Source of the DNA: Treponema sp.
GTDB lineage: Bacteria > Spirochaetota > Spirochaetia > Treponematales > Breznakiellaceae
DNA: 13,097 nucleotides
Reading direction: 5' to 3'
NCBI GenBank assembly: GCA_031268125.1
Contig: JAIRXT010000073.1
Coordinates: 1 to 13,097 of the forward strand
This document shows, in pieces, positions 1-8,800 of the stretch. The notes beneath the pieces were generated by a model. The model was not told the origin of the DNA. It made no database searches and saw only the letters and a program-made list of their open reading frames with translations. The position numbers and the translations under genes were made by a program. Position 1 is the first letter of the stretch. Each line of letters opens with the position of its first letter.

Positions 1-2633
1 ATGGTATTCAAATCCAGCAGCCGTACTTCCTGGGCCAGAACCAGAAGCGGGGAGGGGGCGGAGGACCAGGGGTCCTCCGGGGCAGGGAGGCAGGCCGTTT
101 TATCACCGGCGGATACCTCCCCGGCCGGCAGAACGGTAAACTGGACCGCCTCGGGAACCCGGTTCTCCACAATGGCCTGGGCCCGGCGCAGTACCGGTTC
201 CGGAACCCCCGCCATGCGGGCCACGTGGAGGCCGTAGGACTCCCCGGAAGGGCCTTCTTTAAGACGGCGGAGGAACAGAATCTCCCCGTCCTTATCAAGC
301 ACCTCCATGGAACGGTTTACCAGGCGGGGGTGTTCGATGCGGGAAAGTTCATGGTAGTGGGTTGCAAAAAGGGAACGGCACCTGATGCGATCCAGAAGAT
401 CCTCACAAACCGCCCAAGCTATCGAAAGGCCGTCCTTAATACCGGTCCCCCGGCCCACCTCATCCATAATCACCAGGCTCCGTTCCGTGGCGGTATTAAG
501 AATATAGGCGGTCTCACTCATCTCCGACAAAAACGTAGATTCCCCCCGGGCCAGGTTGTCCGACGCCCCCACCCGGCAGTAGATCCGGTCCGCTATCCCG
601 ATACGGGCCTCCCGGGCGGGGACAAAAGAGCCCATCTGCGCCATAAGAACGGTAAGGGCCGCCGCCCGCAGGTAAGTGGATTTTCCCGCCATGTTGGGGC
701 CGGTTATCAGGGCGAAGGAACAGATATTCTCCGGCGGGCAATTCAGGACCACGTCATTGGGAATAAATTCCCCCGGAGGCAGATGGGCCTCCACCACCGG
801 ATGGCGGCCCTCCAGAATCATCAGATCCGTGCCGGGGATCAGGCAGGGACGAACCCAGCGGCAAAGCGTGGCAGCCCGGGCCAGAGACTGGGCCACATCC
901 AACTCCGCCAGCAGCAGGGCCGCAGCGAAAAGATCCTCAAGACATTGCTGCGCCTGAGTCCGCAGGGAAAGAAACAGATCCCGCTCCAGGTTGATGATCC
1001 GGTCCTGGGCGCCGTTGATATCCACTTCCAGCGCGGTAAGCCGGTTACTGGTAAAGCGTTCTGCCCCGGCAATGCCCTGGCGGCGGATAAAATGGGCCGG
1101 TACCCGGCTTAAATGGGCCTTGGCGACCTCCATGTAATACCCAATGATCCGGTTATAGCGGATTTTAAGCCCCGGAATGCCGGTTTGCTGCCGTTCCTCC
1201 TCCAGATATTCCTCCAAAAGCTGCCGCCCGTTGTCCCGGAGTTCCCTTAGTTTGTCCAGTTCCTCGTTGTAGCCGTCACGGATCAGGTTTCCTTCGTTTA
1301 GAAGAATCGAAGGGTCCTCCGCAAGGGCCCGGGTCAAAAGATCCCTAAGTTTCAGGACCCGTGCAAGATTCACGGGATTCTCCCGGCCGGTAGAATCGGC
1401 GCCGGAGGGAAGCGGGTCCGGCCCTGCGGGGGCAGCGGGGCCGGTATTCTGCCGGGAACACAGACTCCGGACTGAAGGATTTTCGAAAGGCAGGGACAGA
1501 TCCGCAATGACGGAGAGAACCACATCCAGGGAATCCAGCGCGTTTTTTACCGCCAGCATGTCCTTGCCGTGGGCCCGCTCCATAGCCACCCGGCTGCTAA
1601 GCCGTTCCAGGTCCGGCGTCTTGGACAGAAGATCCCGCAGCCCCCCCAGTTTCCCCTGATCCCGGAAAAGGGAGTCCACCATGTCAAGCCGGTTTTCGAT
1701 AACCGCAATATCCTGAAGGGGATGGAGAATGCGCCACTTCAACAGCCGCCGTCCCATCGCGGTTCTGCTTTCATCCATTACTTCAAGCAGAGAATAATGG
1801 GAATCCCCGTCGTGAAGGTTCCTGGTCAACTCCAAATTCCGCTGGGTCGACTCGTCAATGCCGGTGTACTCACTTTCCCGGTAGATCGCAATGCTGCGGA
1901 CATGGGGAATCGAGGATTTGGCGGTAGTATCCAGATAGTCCAGCAGGGCCCCCGCGGCAAGAAGTTCGGCGCCGCCGTCCTCAAGGCCGTAGGACCGCAG
2001 ATTAGTTACCCTGAATTGCCGGCAAAGCCGCTCCCGGCTCCGGGTCTTGTCAAAAAGCCAGTCCGCCCAGCGGTTTAGCACCAGATTCGGCCGTTCATGG
2101 ATTGCCAGGGCGACATCTCCCTTCTCCTCCAGCAGGGATTCCTGGACGATAAGCTCCCGGATTTGGAGCCGTTCAAATTCCTGGCGCAGCCTGCCGATGC
2201 TGTCCCGCGGGAAAGAAGTGGCCCGGAAATCACCGGAAGAAATGTCAATACAGGCAAAACCCATAGAATCCAGGTACAGAACCAGGCTTGCCAGATAATT
2301 CGCGCTCCCCTTGTCCAGGTAATCCTCGTCAAGGGCTGTGCCGGGAGTAACCACCTCCACCACCCGGCGCTCTATGAGGCCCTTACCCGGCTCGGAAACC
2401 TGTTCGCAGATCGCCACTTTTTTTCCGTGTTTAAGGAGCTTGGCAATATAGGTTCGTGCGGCATGATAGGGAATCCCGCACATGGGGAGCCCGTTCCGGC
2501 TGGTCAGGGTAAGGCCGAGCAGGGCGGAGACTTCCTGGGCATCCCCGGCGAACATCTCGTAGAAGTCCCCCAAACGAAAAAACAGCACTTCTCCCGGATG
2601 CTCATGTTTGAGACGCTGGTATTGATCCCGCAT
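1..2633 (-). CDS. mutS: DNA mismatch repair protein MutS (partial, C-terminus off left edge)
   Basis: MutS recognises base mismatches and small loops in newly replicated DNA and, as an ATPase clamp, recruits MutL. Near the N-terminus is GDFYEMF, the mismatch-binding Phe-X-Glu motif of domain I. The ATPase domain has Walker A GPNMAGKST at 675-701, then the Walker B-type segment LVIMDEVGRGT and the ATHYHEL switch region. The frame is open to the window edge, where it reads LDLNT; this matches the start of the usual MutS tail, so about 15-25 residues should lie outside. The coordinates use the only in-frame ATG (2631-2633). However, a perfect AGGAGG (2666-2671) lies 5 nt before an in-frame ACG (2658-2660), nine codons upstream, so the true start may be 2660. 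A Pro/Gly/Ala-rich insert of about 30 residues (about 1380-1470) interrupts the core/lever region. It is the last visible gene of the tamB-bamA-skp-mutS run. Identity is certain; the start is not. Confidence 0.96.
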   Translation of the reverse strand, partial: MRDQYQRLKHEHPGEVLFFRLGDFYEMFAGDAQEVSALLGLTLTSRNGLPMCGIPYHAARTYIAKLLKHGKKVAICEQVSEPGKGLIERRVVEVVTPGTALDEDYLDKGSANYLASLVLYLDSMGFACIDISSGDFRATSFPRDSIGRLRQEFERLQIRELIVQESLLEEKGDVALAIHERPNLVLNRWADWLFDKTRSRERLCRQFRVTNLRSYGLEDGGAELLAAGALLDYLDTTAKSSIPHVRSIAIYRESEYTGIDESTQRNLELTRNLHDGDSHYSLLEVMDESRTAMGRRLLKWRILHPLQDIAVIENRLDMVDSLFRDQGKLGGLRDLLSKTPDLERLSSRVAMERAHGKDMLAVKNALDSLDVVLSVIADLSLPFENPSVRSLCSRQNTGPAAPAGPDPLPSGADSTGRENPVNLARVLKLRDLLTRALAEDPSILLNEGNLIRDGYNEELDKLRELRDNGRQLLEEYLEEERQQTGIPGLKIRYNRIIGYYMEVAKAHLSRVPAHFIRRQGIAGAERFTSNRLTALEVDINGAQDRIINLERDLFLSLRTQAQQCLEDLFAAALLLAELDVAQSLARAATLCRWVRPCLIPGTDLMILEGRHPVVEAHLPPGEFIPNDVVLNCPPENICSFALITGPNMAGKSTYLRAAALTVLMAQMGSFVPAREARIGIADRIYCRVGASDNLARGESTFLSEMSETAYILNTATERSLVIMDEVGRGTGIKDGLSIAWAVCEDLLDRIRCRSLFATHYHELSRIEHPRLVNRSMEVLDKDGEILFLRRLKEGPSGESYGLHVARMAGVPEPVLRRAQAIVENRVPEAVQFTVLPAGEVSAGDKTACLPAPEDPWSSAPSPLLVLAQEVRLLDLNT

Positions 2634-2665
2634 GGGTGTAGAAGATGCGCCTTGATTCGTAAGGA

Positions 2666-2671
2666 CCTCCT
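2666..2671 (-). promoter_or_regulatory. Shine-Dalgarno AGGAGG upstream of mutS
   Basis: A perfect AGGAGG lies between the skp stop codon and mutS. It is 5 nt from an in-frame ACG (2658-2660) but about 32 nt from the first in-frame ATG (2631-2633), too far for normal ribosome positioning. There is no in-frame ATG, GTG or TTG between the skp stop and 2633. This site therefore bears directly on where mutS translation starts. Confidence 0.6.
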
Positions 2672-2690
2672 GCCAGGCCCTTGCTCTCTG

Positions 2691-3218
2691 CTAACGGCCT
2701 GCCTTGGCTATCAAATTTTGTATCAACTTATCCGTAATATCAACCGTTGGACTATACCATAATATACTAGAATTTTCTTTCAAGCTAAGTACGGTACTAT
2801 AACCCTCACTTTCAGCGATAAAGCGGATCTCGTCGTAGACCTGTTCCAGGAAAGAATCGGACTGGGAAAGCCTGCGCTTCCGGTCTTCAAGTTCGGCGAT
2901 TTTTACCTGGTAGTACTCTCTCAGGGCTTCGGTACGGCGGTATATCTGGGTTTCCAGATCCAGCGCCCTATCCTCGTTACCCTGGAGTTCCGCGTTTACC
3001 TTACGGGACTGGAGCTCCTGAATTTCACTGTTCCTGCGGTCCACTTCCCGCTGAACCTGGGCGCTGGCGTCTTCCCAATCCCGGACCGCCCGGGAATCCC
3101 GCAGGAAAGACATATAAACCCGGGAAAGGTCCACCACCGCAAAGCGGGTAAGCTGCTGGGCCGGGAGTAAAACCCCAAAAAACAGCAAACAAACTACAAA
3201 TGAAAGCTTTTTTACCAT
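2691..3218 (-). CDS. skp: OmpH/Skp-family periplasmic chaperone
   Basis: This 175-residue protein fits the OmpH/Skp family (usually about 150-180 residues), periplasmic trimeric chaperones that hold unfolded outer-membrane proteins between the Sec translocon and the BAM complex. Residues 1-20 form a signal peptide (basic MVKK, then a hydrophobic stretch ending LLPAQQ). The family's first strand follows (RFAVVDLSRVYMSF, about 25-38). A long charged, heptad-rich helical region at about 43-120 would form the coiled-coil tentacles. A C-terminal region with WYSPTVDITDKLI completes the body domain. The ATG at 3216-3218 is preceded by AGGAGG at 3226-3231 with 7 nt spacing; a GTG one codon earlier is possible. 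The frame extends further upstream into bamA, but that extension has no signal peptide. Its Shine-Dalgarno overlaps the bamA stop codon, so translation of the two genes is probably coupled. mutS follows after about 30-57 nt. Confidence 0.92.
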   Translation of the reverse strand: MVKKLSFVVCLLFFGVLLPAQQLTRFAVVDLSRVYMSFLRDSRAVRDWEDASAQVQREVDRRNSEIQELQSRKVNAELQGNEDRALDLETQIYRRTEALREYYQVKIAELEDRKRRLSQSDSFLEQVYDEIRFIAESEGYSTVLSLKENSSILWYSPTVDITDKLIQNLIAKAGR

Positions 3219-3229
3219 CACCGGCCCTC

Positions 3230-5734
3230 CTAATAGCTCATGACAAACGAAAGAACCCAGTCCAGGCCGCCAAGGGCGGAGTCCTTTCCCCCGATGGAAC
3301 CGGGTTCCCATTGCACGGCCCCGTCCACGGTCCTGAAACGTTTCGCAAAACTAAAGCGGAGGGGGAACTGGGGGATGGTAAAACGGACGCCTCCCCCAAG
3401 ACTGTAACGCATACTATCCGGATCAAAGTCCGTAAAGAAAGACTGCGGCGTGGGGCTGACCCCGGCGGCGTCAAAGAAAAAATCCCAGGCCAGGACCCCG
3501 GGTACAATGGGTATCCGCAGTTCGGCCCAGTTCTCCCAGAGGGCCAGGCCCTTATGAGTGTAATCGGAATTCCAGCCCCGGCCCACAAACATGCCGTCCA
3601 CCGCCAGTTGGTTGGCGCGCTCCACAACGGCGGCATCCTGGCCGGGCTGCCGCGTGATAAAGGAAAGGCCCATATGCAGCCCGCCGATAAGCTTAAAGCT
3701 CCACCGTTCCCCTATGGGGATATTGAGGAGAGTATGAAAATACTCCACCTTGGTATCGTTGCGGATGTACTTTTCCCTTTCCTTGGGCAGTATCCCATAT
3801 ATGCCGAAGCGCTGGCTTGCTAAGTAACCCCTGGAAGGATCGTAATAAATATCCCGCTGATCCAGGCTCAGGGTGCCCCAGAAGGAATTGGCGGGGGTGG
3901 CCTTGTTGTTGTCCCTGCGGATGGTGGGATCAAAGGGCCGGTACAGGTCCGCATCGTAGTTGTTCAGGATAAGCCCTGTCCGTATCCCCATCCCGGCGGA
4001 CAGGTTCCCCAGAAAAGTGGACCAGCGGTATCCGGTTGAAAGGCCCAGGGAAAAATACCACTGGTTATAGCGCATCATGAATTCCGCCGGGTATACGCTG
4101 GCCGATTCATAATCGCTGTGCGAATTAAAACCGTCGGGATAGGCGTAAGCCTCGTCCCCGTTAAAAAGAGGCGCCACGTTGTCCATCGGCGTAAGCTTCT
4201 GAACATGGGAAATGGAAAAATCCGCTCCCAGAGACAGGGGCAGCCCGAAAATATAACGGTGGTTGTAGGTAACGGACAGATTCTGGGTGTCCGGGGAGAC
4301 CGTCAGATCCGTTCCCAGACTGTTCCCCCGGCCCAGGAAATTACGGTCGTTCAGGCGCAGCATCCCCGAGACGGGAAACTGACTGGGATCGGCGGTACCG
4401 GAAAAGGTAATGCCGAACTGGATATCCGTAGTGGGCTGTTCTTCCACCCGGAATACCAGTTCCATCAGACTTTCGGCCTTTCCCGGCCCGGTTTCGGGAA
4501 CCACCGCGGAAAAGAACTGCAAATTGTACAGGTTCCGCATCGCATCGGCAATCTTGGTCTTGGAGAACACGTCCCCCGGTTCCAGCGGGATCTCCCGCAG
4601 GATAACATCCGTTTTTGTTTTTTCGTTCCCTATGACGCTGATGCTTTCGATATGGGCCCGGCCCCGCTCAACAATATCGATCCGGTAGGAGATCACATTG
4701 TTCACCGTATCCCGGTTTTCCTCCCGGGTGATGGTGTTAAAAATATAGCCGCTTTCAAAATAGAGATCCCCAATCCGCTGCAGGTCCGCCTCCATCCTGC
4801 TGGCCCGCAATTCCTCCCCCGCCTTGGAATACACCTGCTTCAAAAGCTGCTCTTCGGTAAAAATGCGGTTCCCCGTGAACGTAATACCCCCAAAGGTAAA
4901 GTGATCCCCCTCGCGGATATCAAAAATAATGATAAGGCTGATATTACCCTTGTCGTCGACAACTTCTACCGGGTCCACATCCCGGATTTCGGCGTCAATA
5001 AAGCCCCGGTCCCGGTAGTACTGGACGATGGCATTACGGTCCGCGATAAGTTTGGCCTCCTGGAAGGCCCCGTCGTTTAACCGGCTTTTTGCCTTGAGCG
5101 AAAGCCGCCCCCGGAGGGTTTTTTCGGAGAACGCGTTGTTGCCTTCAAAACGGAATTCCTGGATGGCAATCTGCTCCCCTTCGGTAATGTAAAAAACAAC
5201 CGCCACATCCCCGTTGGTGTTGGTCGTCTCCGAGCGTACCTGTACCCGGGGATAGCCCTTTTCCAGGTACTTGCCGATCAACGCCTGTTCTTCATCAACA
5301 ACCCGGCGCCGGTCCACCCGATCCCCGACCTTGATGGTAATGGCGCCGAACAGCTCTGTGGGGCGGATATGGCTGTTTCCCGCAAAGCTGATCCGTGAAA
5401 TGACCGGATTCTCAACGGCGGCAAAGCGAAGGATGGTTCCCGACCGCTCCGGGTCCGAAGGAACCGTGCTTGGGGTCAACAGTTCAAAAAAACCCAGGGC
5501 ATAGAGCCGGATCAGAAGTTCCTCCACCAGTTCGTAACTGTATTCCCGGCCGATATAGCCCCTGAGAATCTCTTCCAGGTCCTGGGGGCTGGTATGGCGG
5601 AGGCCGGAAAAAACGATATCCTGGATAGGTTTTCCCAGGTACCATTCCCCCTCGTCCTGGGCTGAACAGGGGGAATTCCCCACGGTAAGAAAAACGGCTG
5701 CGATCAGGGCACACACAACAAAACTACGGCGCAT
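3230..5734 (-). CDS. bamA: Outer membrane protein assembly factor BamA (Omp85)
   Basis: BamA is the central subunit of the BAM complex, which folds and inserts beta-barrel proteins into the outer membrane; the T. pallidum member is TP0326. The 834-residue length is normal for the family. Residues 1-25 are a Sec signal peptide (likely cut near CSA-QDEG). Five POTRA repeats follow at about 36-107, 110-186, 189-276, 279-356 and 359-432; several show the I-x-F-x-GN signature (ISFAGN, FRFEGN, ITFTGN, ISVIGN). The barrel covers about 435-834. It includes the DxRDxxxxPxxG-type segment DQRDIYYDPSRG (about 625-636), a loop-6 motif GRGW at 718-721 where VRGF/VRGY is usual, and the closing-strand pattern ending in aromatic Tyr. 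The ATG has AGGAG at 5742-5746, 7 nt upstream. It lies 71 nt after tamB and directly before skp, the conserved treponemal arrangement. No frameshift was seen. Confidence 0.97.
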   Translation of the reverse strand: MRRSFVVCALIAAVFLTVGNSPCSAQDEGEWYLGKPIQDIVFSGLRHTSPQDLEEILRGYIGREYSYELVEELLIRLYALGFFELLTPSTVPSDPERSGTILRFAAVENPVISRISFAGNSHIRPTELFGAITIKVGDRVDRRRVVDEEQALIGKYLEKGYPRVQVRSETTNTNGDVAVVFYITEGEQIAIQEFRFEGNNAFSEKTLRGRLSLKAKSRLNDGAFQEAKLIADRNAIVQYYRDRGFIDAEIRDVDPVEVVDDKGNISLIIIFDIREGDHFTFGGITFTGNRIFTEEQLLKQVYSKAGEELRASRMEADLQRIGDLYFESGYIFNTITREENRDTVNNVISYRIDIVERGRAHIESISVIGNEKTKTDVILREIPLEPGDVFSKTKIADAMRNLYNLQFFSAVVPETGPGKAESLMELVFRVEEQPTTDIQFGITFSGTADPSQFPVSGMLRLNDRNFLGRGNSLGTDLTVSPDTQNLSVTYNHRYIFGLPLSLGADFSISHVQKLTPMDNVAPLFNGDEAYAYPDGFNSHSDYESASVYPAEFMMRYNQWYFSLGLSTGYRWSTFLGNLSAGMGIRTGLILNNYDADLYRPFDPTIRRDNNKATPANSFWGTLSLDQRDIYYDPSRGYLASQRFGIYGILPKEREKYIRNDTKVEYFHTLLNIPIGERWSFKLIGGLHMGLSFITRQPGQDAAVVERANQLAVDGMFVGRGWNSDYTHKGLALWENWAELRIPIVPGVLAWDFFFDAAGVSPTPQSFFTDFDPDSMRYSLGGGVRFTIPQFPLRFSFAKRFRTVDGAVQWEPGSIGGKDSALGGLDWVLSFVMSY

Positions 5735-5805
5735 TTATACTCCTAATCCGGGGAAATGTTATCCTGAACACGGCGTCCGCCCCGAAAATGCCATACCCTT
5801 CCGGG
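5735..5805 (-). other. tamB-bamA intergenic spacer
   Basis: This 71-nt gap separates the tamB stop codon from the bamA start. It holds the bamA Shine-Dalgarno (AGGAG, 5742-5746) and a short GGCG/CGCC hairpin. I see no convincing promoter and no terminator with a U-tract, so read-through from tamB into bamA is expected. Confidence 0.5.
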
Positions 5806-8800
5806 TTAAAACATAAAATTCCAGGAAATAGAAAACGAAACGTCATCTATATACCAGTTTTCCGGGTGGCTGGGAACCAAATTCCACTGAATATTCCCCA
5901 TAGGGCTCCGCAGCTCAATCCCAAAATCCGGTTCGAATGTATAGCCCCCAAAGGTCCGCTTCTTTTCATCGTAACGAAGAGACACCATCAGTTGGGCAAA
6001 CATATCCGATCCAATGTACTTACCTACAAAAACAGAGGTATTATCAAAATAGTTACCAACCCAGCCGATCCTGTCAACAGGCTGTTCCTGAAGCCCCATG
6101 ATACTAAAAGCGGCCCGCTGGAGGAACTGGGTACGGATACTGAACATATCCAGGCGCAGGAAGTCCCGCAGGGCCCCCTGTATACGGCGCATTACCTGGG
6201 ACTGGGCAAGGAGGTCCGCGGAAGAGGCCAGGAAGGGAACCGAGCCGTCATTCCCCGTTGTGCCGACCAGACTCTGCCCCATAAGGGACATAATTTCCAT
6301 TTGCGACAGGGCGGGGCTGGACTCGAAACGGGGAACAAACGACTGCAGCGGGGCGTTGTCTACCACCAGGGAGATGGTTACCGGCCCGCTGGAGGAACGA
6401 TCCCGGACCTCCGCCCTGACAGTGATCCAGGGATCGAACTGATTCTGGTCTTCCCTAAAGGTCAGGACGCCGCTGCGGATGTAAAAGCTGCGCTCAAAGT
6501 AAAAAATCTCCCCCCCCCGCAGCTTTACATCGCCGGTAAAGCTGAAGGAGCGGTCCAGGGAGTTGGTGTAGATTCTGGTCTTGGCGCCCAGGTCGGCGTA
6601 GGCTTGGATTATGGGGAATTCCCGGGTGGGCCACAGGAATTCCACCTTTCTCCCCGCGGTGATGGTGATATCCGTGATCACGGGGACAGCCCTGTCCTGG
6701 TAAGCATCCCTGTTCCGGGCGGCGGCAATTTCCGCGGCATCCAGGCTGATTTCGGTTTCCTGGGCGACAAGATCCCCCGAAACATTGAGAACCAGGTCCA
6801 TCAGATTTATGTTCAGGGCCCCGGAAACGGTTCCCCTGGCCAGGATACCTTCGATATCGAAGCGGAAAGGCAGGGGCCGCTCCCTGCCGCTGGTGATGTC
6901 CAGGGAAAACGTGGCGGGAATCCACTTTTCCAGCCAAAAACGGCCGCTTACCACCCCCTCTCCCCGGCCGCAGGGGGCAAAAACATCGGTAAAGCGCATT
7001 TCATTGCCGTCAAAGACCAGGGTCATCCGGGGGGGAACAATATCGTCCGGCAAAAACAGGGGAACCTGCATCCGTAAATCTTCCCCCCGGGCGCTGCCGT
7101 AAAATTCCGGGTCGCCCAGGGGGCCCCGGACCTGCAGCGAGGCAACGGCACGGCCGGAAGAGATGTTGAAGTCTTTTCTTACGGGGAGAAACTTCCACAG
7201 AGCCGCAAGGTCCAGGACGATCCCCTCCCCTTTGGCATCGATGGAGAAAGAACGCAGGGTGCCCTCGAATGTTCCCCGCAGGGGGAAGGGATCGGAAAAA
7301 GATGCCGTAAAGTTCCCCCCGTTGTTGATGTTGAAGAAAATCATATTCTGCGGCCCCCCAAAGAAGGTAATCCCCTCCCCTTCCCGGGAAAACGTAAAAT
7401 CAAAAAGCCGTTCCATGTTCTGGCCGTCAAGCGCGATGTTATTCAGCCTGATATTACCCCGAAAATCCTCCAGGGCCGTCTTATAGCCCTGCCAGGAAGC
7501 GATGGAGGCAAAACGGGACGCCAGGGAGAAGTCAAGACCTATGTCCCTTTCGGAAATTTTCCCCCAGATCCTCCCCCCTCCTTCTACCAGGGATTCAGCC
7601 AGATTGACGCGAAGCCGGGGCGCCAGCGCCTCCAGCCCCCCCAACTTGACGTACAGATCCTCAAAACGGAATTCCCTGCCGTCGGCAAAGACCCGGCCGG
7701 AGGCATTGACGGCCTGCCCGCCGCTGCCGGTATTGAGAGAATAGACATCCAGCCGGGCGTTGAAATCTTCCAGGGATTTCCAGACCAGGTTCAGGTCCCC
7801 GTCCAGCCGGGTGTTCGGAATTTTGGCGAAAAACCGGTCCGGCCGCATACCCATGCCGGAAACCCGGAGTCCCAGTTCCCCGAAGGAGGGAAGGTTGATA
7901 CCGGGGGGAAGGAAGGCGGGCCTAAACTGATTCTTATCTCCGGGGTACAGCGCAATATCCAGGTTGTAATATTCTCCGCTGTCTTCGTCAAAGGCGTAGA
8001 GATTCCCCCGGCGGGCCCCGCCGCTGTCCCCGGTAAAAGAAAAACTCCCCTCCCCCCGCAGGACCCCCAGGGAGTTGTTATAGTAAATCTCCCGCAGAAG
8101 AATCTGGTCCTGGTTTGCGTCCCCCGCGACCCGCAGCAGGCCCAGATCGCCGGTGTTTTTCGGGGTAAGATCCGGAATGTCCGCCATTTCCAGATTGATA
8201 AGCTCCACGGACCAGGCTTTGGGGGACAGGTAGCGTGCGGAAACATCAAAACCAAGGCGGGCAACCTGTTCCCCCAGGGGTACCGGGACGCTTTCCCCCC
8301 GGGCGCGGCCGGAGTAGGCCCCGTCCCCCGTGGAAACCATAGAGGCGTTAAGGCCGTAGGACCCCCATAGTTCCAGGGAATTGCGGTCCAGGATGTTCCC
8401 TTCCAGGAAATAATTCATGTCCCGGTACCCGGCGTTAAGGAAAAAAGAAACGTTGTCCGGGTTGGAAAAATCGGACTGCCCCGTAATCTGCCCGCTTCCC
8501 CCGTCCCAGAGAATCTGCCCCCCGTCCACCATGAAGCGCCGGTTTGTCCCGGAGACGGAAAACAGGGCAATCACGTCCCGGCCGCCGGAATAGGAGATTA
8601 CCAGCCGGGGGGCATTGTACAGGAGCTGTTCAAAATCCGTGGTGGCGAATATTTCGGTGGTTATCTGGCTGTGCCGGAGCAGGCCCTCCCCCAGATCGGC
8701 AAGCGGGGCAGGGAACCGGCCGCGAATCTCATTTCCCGGTATCAGGGGGCTCAGAATCCCCAAAAAATCCCCCGCGGAAAAGGAATCCAGCGTAAGCCGG

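Noticed and set aside
225..1112. 295-codon open frame antisense to mutS
   Set aside because: It covers the MutS ATPase domain on the other strand; the MutS motifs decide the coding strand.
4118..5080. 320-codon open frame antisense to bamA
   Set aside because: It lies within the POTRA and barrel coding region, has no recognisable domain and is explained by codon bias.
5788..7077. 429-codon open frame antisense to tamB
   Set aside because: It is a mirror of a GC-rich gene with strong GGG/CCC codon use, and its translation has no domain. The overlapping minus-strand TamB is unambiguous.
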